64,000 nt of DNA, taken from the NCBI GenBank assembly GCA_014802725.1, contig JAAVBS010000001.1:1-64000 (forward strand), read 5' to 3'. Below the pieces are notes generated by a model. That model was not told the origin of the DNA, searched no databases, and saw only the letters and a program-made list of their open reading frames with translations. Of this stretch, positions 36,155-45,400 are shown one piece after another (positions within the stretch are counted from its first letter, which is position 1; each line of letters begins with the position of its first letter). Position numbers and translations under genes: made by a program. The DNA is from a bacterium (GTDB lineage Bacteria; Bacteroidota; Bacteroidia; Bacteroidales; P3).

Positions 36155-39100
36155 TTATTTTTTCTCCGCCTGTTTGCGCGCTTTCCGTTCTTGACGCCGT
36201 TTTACGCGCTCTTCTTTCGTGGGGCCGATGCGAGAGAACAATTCCTTGCCCGTGTTGAAATCGCGGCGGAAGATAACGCCCAAACCCTGCGTATAGGTAT
36301 TGTCGGGCTGGTTCAGGCTCTTTTCGTTAGAACGGTTGAATGCCTTGAGGCGTAACTGCTCCGTGAATTTCCATTCGATATTGACATCGCCCACCACCGA
36401 TGCGGCGGCCTTGGCCTCCACTTCCGAAACGCCGATATTGCCGTCTATCGACAGGCGGTCATCGAACAACTGCCCCGACAGCATAACCTGCAACTCGGAC
36501 TCGTTCATCTCACTGGCCGGGGTGTAATTCATACCCACATTGAAATTCGTCGATAGGCGGGAAAGGAAATTATTAAACTGATTGAACAACAATTCCGAAG
36601 AAGACACCAGCGCATTGTTGCCCGCCATCGCGCCCCCCTGATCGTTACCGACGGACATAAAACTGTTGAACATGAGCAGCGAGAACGTCTGCCGTATCAT
36701 CTCGTCTTCGTCTTCCTTGTTGACATAGCTGAAGAACAAATCCTGAATATCCGCCTCCACATTCGGTAGGTTGATGTCGAAATGGATATCCGGATTCAAC
36801 AGGTTGCCGTCCAAGTCTATGATGCTTTCCACACCGACTTTCTTGCGCAGGTTGCTTTCATCTATCAACGAGGAGCCGGCCGAGGCCAAAACCGGATAAA
36901 GGCTTGTCCGCGCCGTATAGACCGCCTCCACATCCACGCGGGCGTCCGTTACCGGTCCCGTCCAGACGATGCTGCCGCCTTCCTTGAGTTTAAACCGTTT
37001 GTTGATCAAATCCATCATCGAAAAATCGAACATCCCGGCCAAAATACGGTAGGTACCGAACAATTGGGTGCCGCGCGAATCGACGAGCAGACGCAGGTTG
37101 CCCTCGCCCGTCGCGTCCAAAAGGCCGTTAATCGTCGTATTGCGGATATCGAGCCCCACCTCCAAATCGGGGGTGACTTCCAAGGCCAATTCCACCGTCA
37201 GATGCCCGCCGCGTTGCCTTTCTTTCTGCCGATGCCGTGCATAGAACGCCTTTAACGGGTCTATATCCACGGGGCGCTCCGATTCGAAACGGACGAAATT
37301 GGAAGAAGAGGCACCGGAGGTGGAAGAAAGGTCGAAATCGATATGGGAATCTTCCTCCGTCCGTCCCTTGACGGCGATGGAGAGTTCGTTCGTAGGCCCG
37401 GTGATATCCACCCGACCGGTGGCGAAAACACGGCCGGAATAGAGCATTTCTTTGCTCGGCTTGGTGTTCAACACCAAGAAATTCTCGAAATCCAACCGCA
37501 ATTCCAACGCCATGTCTTTGAAATAACGATGGCGGATGAGCCCGCCCATACGTCCCTGCGTGCCATATTGTATATCCCGCATCCGGGAGTTGCTGAACCG
37601 GATTTCGTTTTCCGTCAACCGCAATGCGAAATTACTGAACTGATAACGCGTCTGCAGGATTTTAACCGTCATCGCGATGTTGCGGCTCTCGCCCTGCAAG
37701 TCCCATTTCATTTGCTTGGCCGGCCCCGAAATACGCAACGTGCCGTCCATATCACCCGCCAAATCCGAGGCGAAACTCCGCAAATAACCGCTCAGGAAAT
37801 GCACGGGCAACTTCTTCATCTTACCCTTGAAGTCCATCGATTTGTTGGCCAAATCATAATAGCCGCTCACACTCAGCAACGGATAGGGCACCGTATCGGG
37901 GCCTACGGTCAACTGACCGTTGATCCGACGGCTTTCGCGATTGAAAACGGCCTTCAATTGCCCTTTGCCATAAGCCCCGCCATTGAGCGCAAGCCCCTCT
38001 AACGCGATATCCGACATTAAATTGAAACTCTGCTTAGGGTCGCGTACCTGCAACGAGCCGTTGATGGTGCCGGCCACCTCCATGCCGGCCTGCCGCGTAA
38101 ACGGCGACAGATAGGCCATATCGAACGAACGGAACGCCAAATTGAGCGTAGCCGCCGTATCGGCCGCCCAACGGCCGTTCAGCAAAACGGACTCGGCCGT
38201 CTGCAAGGCACGGAGGCCGATGTTCTCAAACCGCATTTCGCCTTTGCGCCAAAGCCACGAAGCGTCCGGATAGATTTGCCAAGGATGCCCCGCGAATACG
38301 AAATACGAACTATCGAAACGCATCCGCAACACCTGCATATCGGACAAATCCACGGTGGCCGCCCAATAGCCGGAGGACCTGGCATGGCCAAGGCTGTCGG
38401 GGGCGTTCAACCAACCGAGCCGCCAATCGATGCGGCGGCCACTGTCCAACGCCACCTCCGTTTGGAAATTATGGAGCGAAAGGCTGTCGTTCAGGTAGAT
38501 GGTGGAGGCCGTTACGGAAGCCGACATCCGCGTGTGGGTGACCGCATCCGTCTTGAGACGGACGCTACCGTCGGTAAAGAGGATATTCTTAAAACCGATG
38601 TAACGGCTATCCAGCCGCAGGTCGCAAGCCGGCGCGTCCGCATCATAATGCAGACTCAGACGCGTGTTGTCGTCCAGCTGCAGGGCGGGAACGAACAATT
38701 CCAACAAACGGTTGATGCCGTAAACCTGGCCGTCGTAACGATAGGCGGACAAGACCAAATTTAAATCGAACGCCTGGGCGTCTTGCGCCGGACGGGCCGA
38801 CTTGGCGGTCAAGCCGGGCAGATAGGCGTGCAACACGTCTTTGTACAGGGAGGGCAAACGGCTGATGGTGTAATGTCCACCGAGGGTCAATTGCAGGAAA
38901 TCGGACGTGACTTCGGTGGTTTTATGCAGCGAATCCGTCTCATGCGTGGTCAACCGCAGGCCCGGCAGGTAAAACGTATAGCCGTGCCGTTCCACTTGCA
39001 GTCGCTGCACGTCGAAATTGCCCAGCAAATCGTCCAAACCATGCCCCACATAGTCGGTGGAAACCTCACCGCTCAAAGTAAACGGCTGTTTGTCCGCAAC

Positions 39101-40702
39101 AAATCCCAAAGCCTGCAGGTCTATTTTACGGGCTTCCAAAGCGTAGCGGGAAACCGGCTCTTCCTGTTCGTAATCCAACAAGCCGTCGAAAGTGAAATCG
39201 AGCGCCGAATCCGTGCCGATGACCGAACCGTGGAAATAATTTTTCCGAAGCTGACCGTTCAGCAAAACGGTATCCATCGGCCGTCCTTTCAGACTCAGGT
39301 TGAACAAACGGCCGTCCAACGCGTAACGCATCTCGTCGATATGCGTCCCCATGACCTCCACCTGCAAATCGGCATCCACGGTGCCGAACATATCCGAACG
39401 CCCCGTCAACAGCCCTACATTGAGTTCGGAAGCCGTTACCGTACCTTTCATCTGCGAGGCTGACGAATCCTGCGAACGGACATCCACGGTAACATCGCCC
39501 AGATTGGTACGGAGGGCCAAACGGGTGGTGAATTTGACCAAGTTGCCCTTAAAATCGCCCTGCAAGGCGGCCTGTTCCAAATCCGCCAAGGCCGATGGCA
39601 ACGACAGGCGGCCCGTAGCGAAATCTTCTATGCCGAGCAGGTCTTGACGCGTAACGTTGAGATCCTTCAGTTTCAAATCGATATCGCCGCTATCCCGCAG
39701 CATCGGGAATCCGCGCCAATGGATATCGGCCGAAAGCCGGCCGGTTTGTCCGAAACGCACGTTCAAATCGCGAACGCATATATCTTTAAGCGGACCGTTC
39801 ACCCGTCCAGAGAGCATGACGGTTTGCCGATAGGCCTGCAACGGCGTGGCGAAATAGCCCAAGTCCTGCGTAGCCAAACGCGACCCTTTGGCCACGTTGG
39901 CCGAAATCGCGACCGATTCGGCAAAATGGCGGAACGCCCGCGGATGACCATACCCGAATTGCAACTGACCCTTGATATGGGAGTATACCGTTTCCAAATC
40001 CAAATCCCGCACTACCAAGCGGTCGGGGAAAAAGCCGACCCAGCCGGTCAAATGCCGCACGTCCAAACCGCATTTTTCCCGTGCCGACAGCGACTGTACA
40101 CGGGCACAGATATGCTGATTGAAAATATGCAGGTTGCGGATATGCGCATTGAAAACGGGCACTTCGATGTGTTTGAAGTCGATGCGGCCATCGGCGCGCA
40201 CCGGCACGGCCCGGTTGTCGTAAACGAACAAACCCTCTTCCACGCGCAAACGCCGGATGGAGGTAACGCTCCGCTTATCCTTATTCTTTTTGAGCGTGCC
40301 CAATTGTTGAAGCAAGGCCTTGAAATCCGACACGCTGTCGGCCGACGGGCGGATGATATGGATGCGTGGCCGCCGCACGGAAAGCACCGCGATGTCAACG
40401 CCCTTGAACACATAATTGGAAAAAGCGAGATAGACCGATTCGGCTTCGACCATCGGCTGGCCTTTGGTATCCGATACACGGAAATCGCAAACCCTGACCG
40501 CCTTTTTGAACAGACTGAACTGCAACTGCCCCACCTGCACGTCCAAGCCCGACCAACGGCTACAGAAATCGCCCGCATAACGCCCCGCGGCCGATTGAAA
40601 CCACACGGAATGCAGAAGTCCGGAAAGCAACAGCACGAATATCAACAGGAACCCGCCGATGCGTTTGAGCCAGACGCCCCCATATTTTAATATTCTTTTC
40701 AA
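36155..40702 (-). CDS. tamB: TamB-like translocation/assembly module protein (DUF490)
   Basis: 1515 aa; N-terminal TM, AsmA/TamB-like beta-rich body, C-terminal NPDIHFDINLPNVEADIQDLFFSYVN...EVEAKAAASVVGDVNIEWKFTEQLRLKAFNR...YTQGLGVIFRRDFNTG. Confidence 0.9.
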   Translation of the reverse strand: MKRILKYGGVWLKRIGGFLLIFVLLLSGLLHSVWFQSAAGRYAGDFCSRWSGLDVQVGQLQFSLFKKAVRVCDFRVSDTKGQPMVEAESVYLAFSNYVFKGVDIAVLSVRRPRIHIIRPSADSVSDFKALLQQLGTLKKNKDKRSVTSIRRLRVEEGLFVYDNRAVPVRADGRIDFKHIEVPVFNAHIRNLHIFNQHICARVQSLSAREKCGLDVRHLTGWVGFFPDRLVVRDLDLETVYSHIKGQLQFGYGHPRAFRHFAESVAISANVAKGSRLATQDLGYFATPLQAYRQTVMLSGRVNGPLKDICVRDLNVRFGQTGRLSADIHWRGFPMLRDSGDIDLKLKDLNVTRQDLLGIEDFATGRLSLPSALADLEQAALQGDFKGNLVKFTTRLALRTNLGDVTVDVRSQDSSASQMKGTVTASELNVGLLTGRSDMFGTVDADLQVEVMGTHIDEMRYALDGRLFNLSLKGRPMDTVLLNGQLRKNYFHGSVIGTDSALDFTFDGLLDYEQEEPVSRYALEARKIDLQALGFVADKQPFTLSGEVSTDYVGHGLDDLLGNFDVQRLQVERHGYTFYLPGLRLTTHETDSLHKTTEVTSDFLQLTLGGHYTISRLPSLYKDVLHAYLPGLTAKSARPAQDAQAFDLNLVLSAYRYDGQVYGINRLLELFVPALQLDDNTRLSLHYDADAPACDLRLDSRYIGFKNILFTDGSVRLKTDAVTHTRMSASVTASTIYLNDSLSLHNFQTEVALDSGRRIDWRLGWLNAPDSLGHARSSGYWAATVDLSDMQVLRMRFDSSYFVFAGHPWQIYPDASWLWRKGEMRFENIGLRALQTAESVLLNGRWAADTAATLNLAFRSFDMAYLSPFTRQAGMEVAGTINGSLQVRDPKQSFNLMSDIALEGLALNGGAYGKGQLKAVFNRESRRINGQLTVGPDTVPYPLLSVSGYYDLANKSMDFKGKMKKLPVHFLSGYLRSFASDLAGDMDGTLRISGPAKQMKWDLQGESRNIAMTVKILQTRYQFSNFALRLTENEIRFSNSRMRDIQYGTQGRMGGLIRHRYFKDMALELRLDFENFLVLNTKPSKEMLYSGRVFATGRVDITGPTNELSIAVKGRTEEDSHIDFDLSSTSGASSSNFVRFESERPVDIDPLKAFYARHRQKERQRGGHLTVELALEVTPDLEVGLDIRNTTINGLLDATGEGNLRLLVDSRGTQLFGTYRILAGMFDFSMMDLINKRFKLKEGGSIVWTGPVTDARVDVEAVYTARTSLYPVLASAGSSLIDESNLRKKVGVESIIDLDGNLLNPDIHFDINLPNVEADIQDLFFSYVNKEDEDEMIRQTFSLLMFNSFMSVGNDQGGAMAGNNALVSSSELLFNQFNNFLSRLSTNFNVGMNYTPASEMNESELQVMLSGQLFDDRLSIDGNIGVSEVEAKAAASVVGDVNIEWKFTEQLRLKAFNRSNEKSLNQPDNTYTQGLGVIFRRDFNTGKELFSRIGPTKEERVKRRQERKARKQAEKK

Positions 40703-40708
40703 TTTCCT

Positions 40709-40716
40709 TACCTTTG
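40709..40716 (+). promoter_or_regulatory. -7 element TACCTTTG upstream of tsaD
   Basis: TAnnTTTG match; weak -33. Confidence 0.4.
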
Positions 40717-40740
40717 CAATCCTTGTTTGACCTAAGTTTA

Positions 40741-40748
40741 CAAAGATA
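40741..40748 (-). promoter_or_regulatory. -7 element TATCTTTG (minus strand) upstream of the tamB-like gene
   Basis: TAnnTTTG on minus strand; weak -33. Confidence 0.45.
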
Positions 40749-40766
40749 CGAGTTTTTTAGATAACC

Positions 40767-41783
40767 ATGGCCCTTATCCTTGCCATAGAATCTTCTTGCG
40801 ACGATACGTCGGCGGCCGTTTTGGAGAACGACTGCGTGCTTTCCAACCTGATTGCGGGGCAGAAAGTGCATGAGATGTATGGCGGCGTGGTGCCGGAACT
40901 GGCTTCCCGGGCCCATCAGGAAAATATCGTACCGGTGGTGGACGGCGCCCTGAAATCGGCCGGCGTCAAGGCTTCGGCCTTGGACGCCATCGCGTTTACG
41001 AACGGGCCCGGCCTGTTGGGGTCATTGCTCGTGGGCGTTTCGTTTGCCAAGAGCATGGCTTGGGCTTTGGGCTGTCCGATGGTGGCGGTCAATCATTTGG
41101 AAGCGCACGTGCTGGCGCATTTCCTCCAACAGCCCGGCGAACGGAAAGCCGTGCCGGAATTTCCGTATCTCTGTCTGTTGGTCTCCGGCGGGCACACGCA
41201 GATTTTAAAGGTTTGCAGCCCGAGCCACTTCGAGATTTTGGGCACGACGATTGACGACGCGGCCGGTGAAACCATCGACAAGGCGGCCAAAATCATGGGG
41301 CTGCCCTATCCCGGCGGCCCGGTCATCGACCGTTTGGCACAACAAGGCAACCCCAAGGCGTTCCGTCTGGCCAAGCCGCGCATTGCGGATCTCAACTACA
41401 GTTTCAGCGGGCTCAAGACCTCGTTCCTTTATCTGGTGCGCGACCATTTGGCCAAAAATCCGAATTTCATCGCCGAGAACCAGGCCGACCTATGCGCCTG
41501 CATCCAACAGGCCGTGGTCGATACGCTTATGGACAAACTCGTTAAGGCCGCCGAACGGCACAACATCAAAGACATTGCGATTGGCGGCGGGGTTTCGGCC
41601 AATTCGTTGCTACGGAGCCGCATCGAAGCCTGCGGGCGCGAACATGGTTGGCGCACGTTTCTGCCGCCGTTTTCTTATACGACCGACAATGCCGCCATGG
41701 TGGGCATGGCCGGTTATTTCAAATGGGAACGAAAGGATTTCTGCGCGTTGGACACCGTACCCTATACGCGACAGGCCCGTTAG
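40767..41783 (+). CDS. tsaD: tRNA N6-adenosine threonylcarbamoyltransferase TsaD
   Basis: 338 aa; ILAIESSCDDTSAAVLEN, HQENIVPVVDGAL, NHLEAHVLAHFL, VSGGHTQIL, IGGGVSANSLLR. Confidence 0.98.
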   Translation: MALILAIESSCDDTSAAVLENDCVLSNLIAGQKVHEMYGGVVPELASRAHQENIVPVVDGALKSAGVKASALDAIAFTNGPGLLGSLLVGVSFAKSMAWALGCPMVAVNHLEAHVLAHFLQQPGERKAVPEFPYLCLLVSGGHTQILKVCSPSHFEILGTTIDDAAGETIDKAAKIMGLPYPGGPVIDRLAQQGNPKAFRLAKPRIADLNYSFSGLKTSFLYLVRDHLAKNPNFIAENQADLCACIQQAVVDTLMDKLVKAAERHNIKDIAIGGGVSANSLLRSRIEACGREHGWRTFLPPFSYTTDNAAMVGMAGYFKWERKDFCALDTVPYTRQAR

Positions 41784-42403
41784 GATTTCTTCCAGATATA
41801 CATCTTGCTTTCCTCGCCTTTCAACAGACGGCCGATGTTCTTGCGGTGCGTTATGATAATCAACAGCGGTACGAGTATCGCAAAGATCATCAGCACGATA
41901 TGTTCCTGATGAAATACGAAAATGTCTAAAATCGGAAAGACGACGGCGGCCAGGATGGAAGCCAGCGAGACATAGTGCGTCAGCAGGAAAACGAGCATAA
42001 AGACGGCGAACGCGCCGAGAAAGGCCTCGGGATACAAAGCGAGGACGATACCCACCATCGTGGCCACGCCCTTGCCGCCCTTGAAGCCCGTAAACAACGG
42101 GAAAATATGGCCGAGCAAGACACTGACGGCCAATAAAACATCGTAATACTCCTGCCATCCGGCATAGCATTCCGGCATCAGGCCATCGCCGATATGGATG
42201 GCCAACCAGCCCTTGAACGCATCCAACAGCAAGACGAACAGGCCCGGTTTCCAACCCAACACCCGGATCGTATTCGTCGTACCCGCATTGCCGCTGCCGT
42301 GTTCCCGCACATCGACCTTATAGAAAATACGGCCGATCCATACCGCAAACGAGATACTGCCCAAAAGGTAGGCGATAGCGACACCCAAGATCATATACCA
42401 CAT
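41780..42403 (-). CDS. plsY: Glycerol-3-phosphate 1-O-acyltransferase PlsY
   Basis: 207 aa membrane protein; AYLLGSISFAVWIGRIFYKVDVREHGSGNAGTTNTIRVLGWKPG, LLGHIFPLFTGFKGGKGVAT. Confidence 0.97.
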   Translation of the reverse strand: MWYMILGVAIAYLLGSISFAVWIGRIFYKVDVREHGSGNAGTTNTIRVLGWKPGLFVLLLDAFKGWLAIHIGDGLMPECYAGWQEYYDVLLAVSVLLGHIFPLFTGFKGGKGVATMVGIVLALYPEAFLGAFAVFMLVFLLTHYVSLASILAAVVFPILDIFVFHQEHIVLMIFAILVPLLIIITHRKNIGRLLKGEESKMYIWKKS

Positions 42404-42427
42404 AGGTCGTTGTTTTACTTATCGTTA

Positions 42428-45400
42428 TTATTCATCGTAATCTTCGTAATCTTCGTAACCTTCATCCTCCCAATAGCCCTCGTCTTCGTCCGGGTCAACG
42501 TCTTCTTCAGACGATTCCGCCGCGTCTTCCACGGCCGATACCTCCGCCCCTTCTTCCGTTTCCTCTGTATCGTCCCCTTCATCCGTCCAGTCTTCGTAGC
42601 CGCCGTAACCGTCGTAATCCCCGCCGGCCGCCTCATCCAAGCCCGTTTCGGTTTCATCCGCCGCAACGTCCGGCTCGTCATAGCCTCCCCCGTAATCTTC
42701 AAATTCCGCTACAAAGATATTCTTTTTTCGCATTGTTGACAGCGTGTACTGGAATTTTCCCTTACGCCGCTTGCCCGGCTTGATTTTTTCTATCGCGTCG
42801 TTAAAGTCTTTGTCGGATGAAAGCACCTGTAAAATATGGTCGGCATAATTAAAGTAATACCAATTATAACGCGAGCCCTCTATGTATATATTTATCACAT
42901 CTCCCCTGCGACCGCGGCTTATTTGGGCATAGACTTTCATTTTTTTGTCAATGCGGTGCGGCCCCACCGTCAGCAATTCGCCCGTGCCGGTGGAACGGTA
43001 GGAAGACGTCCGCGGATCCCATTCAAAGCCGAGATTGGTAAACACCAAACCTTTCTGCCAAGCGGACGGGATGCGGTTGATACCGCCGTAGGCCTGCAAT
43101 TCGTTCCGCATGGCCTGGGCCTCCTGCTTCGACATCGTTTCCTGTATAAAGACGTCGAACATCGGGTTGTCGGCCAAATTGCCCGCCGTCAGATTCGTAT
43201 TCTTGTTGAGTTCGTCGGCCATCCGCTTGAACAAAGCGGGATTGAAAAAGAAATCCAACTTCCAGACCACCTGCATGAACAAATCGTCCGCGGACGCGCC
43301 TTCTTGGAACAACTGCCCGTAGAACGACGTTTGCAACGCATCGGTCCGCAAATCCAACCGCAACTCGCCCGTGGCCGACGACTCGCCCTCGGTCAAATCG
43401 TAAGCCAACACCTCGTTGTCGTTGCTGTCCAAAATCAGATAGGCCTTGTCTTCGGGAGAATAACACAAAAAGCCCTCGGCATCGGCAATGGGTTTTTCGT
43501 TAGACAACAGCGGTTCCATAAATACGAAATGCGGCCGCCCGTCCGAAGCGGAGAAGAAGCCCGCCCGCATGGCGCGGCCGCGCCCGTTCTTGGTACGCTC
43601 CGTAACCGGTATCCGGATGGATTCCGGATTCAAATAAGCCTGGAACTTAAAAGCCGAGGTAAGCCAATCGGTTTCTTCCGCGTCAGCGGCATCCGTCTCA
43701 TCCAACAACCGGTAACGCAAACCGGCCATGCCATCGAAATACAGATCTGCGTTCCCCCGCTCGGCGGCCGCCTTGCCCGAGGCCGTTACCTTGCCCGAAA
43801 ACTCAAAACCTTCGTCCAAGAACAGATATTCTTCGTCCACGGTGGCGACGGCCTCGGACGTACTGTCGGCGTTACGCACGTGGATGCGGTCGAAATGAAC
43901 GGGTTGCGGCTCCAAACCGGGGACTTCGTAGGTAAACCACCCGTCGGCTTCATAACGCCAGGCCGATTCTATCTGCCCGTTGACCTGTTGGAACGCATAA
44001 GCCGGGTCTTCTCCTGAAAAATACAGCACCGCATCTTCAAACGGCGCCAGGCGGCCGTTCGGTTGAACGCTCACGCGGTTTTCGGCCGGCACCCAGTAGG
44101 CGTCGGCCACCGGCAGGCCAAAGACCCCCTCGCAGACCATCAACGTGTCTTTATAGTAGAGCGTGGAATGCAAGGCATTGAATTTCAAATCAGCTTGCGA
44201 CTTGGCCGTGGCGTGCAACGTCAATCCCGTTGAATCGACCTCATCCTCAGACGCCAACTGATGCTCCAAATACAGCTGTTCATCCGCCCATGTCCATTGC
44301 AAATAATAGGCTTCGGCCTCGTAGGCCTGCACGGGCATACGGACGGAGATGGGCTCGTCGGGCACGTCCGAACCGGAGGCCAACATCTGCAAGGTTTTGG
44401 CTTCCACATCGCCGGCTATTCCAACGCCTTTCGCTATCAGGTACGCATCCCGGCCGCCGGCGCGACCGCCCAACTGGAAATCGGCCTCATCGGCCTCGAA
44501 CCGGCTTCCTTCCCAACGCCAATCGGCCGACTTGATCCGTGCATCCGGCCCGAAGACCATTTCGCCATCGGCCTCCGTGCCGCCGGCAAAGAGCGCATAA
44601 GTACCGTCGAACCGCCAAGGTTCATAATAGGGGTACAGCGAATGCCGGTTGGTGGAGGTCAAGCGCAGCTGCGCCGTTTTCCCGTCAAAAAAGCCCCGCA
44701 CGCTGTCGGCCCGCAAGTCCGGATAGGTTGCGCCGTCTGACACCGGATATTTAGCCATGTCCTGTTCAAAGCGTTCCGCTACCATATCCATGTCATCGGG
44801 ACGGAAATAGAACGCGCGCGAATGGGTTTGCGAAGCTAAGAAATCGAAACGGCCATTGCCCACCAAACCTTTCTTATCCAAACTCAAACTGTCGGTAAAA
44901 CGGGCCCGGTTACCGTAAACCGGCCAACCGTCCTCCGGCGAAACGGTCTTGAAACCCAAAGAAAAATCGGGCATCACGACCAAACGTTCGTTTATATCTG
45001 GAAATATCCCGGCCGAAACCAACGTACCGTCGAAATGGATACTGTCGATGGAGAACGTATTGAGCCGCAACAAACGGAACGGATCGACACGGAAATAAAA
45101 ACTATCGGCGAGATAGGCGCCACGTTGTATATACGCATCGTCATAATAGACATACGATGGAATCGTACTCTCGAAAATAGGATAGTCCGGACAATCCAAA
45201 CGCCCGCCCTTGTTGACGTTGCTATCTATATACAGCAATCCCGACAGACTGTGGATCAATGTGCTGACCTTAACTTCCTGCCGCATCCCGTATTCATCCG
45301 CCTTGCCCGGCACCGAGAACAATAACGAATCGACCAAACCGATTTCAACCGTAAAATCCTCGTAAGAGAAACGCGCGTCCTGCACATCGAAATCGAATGT

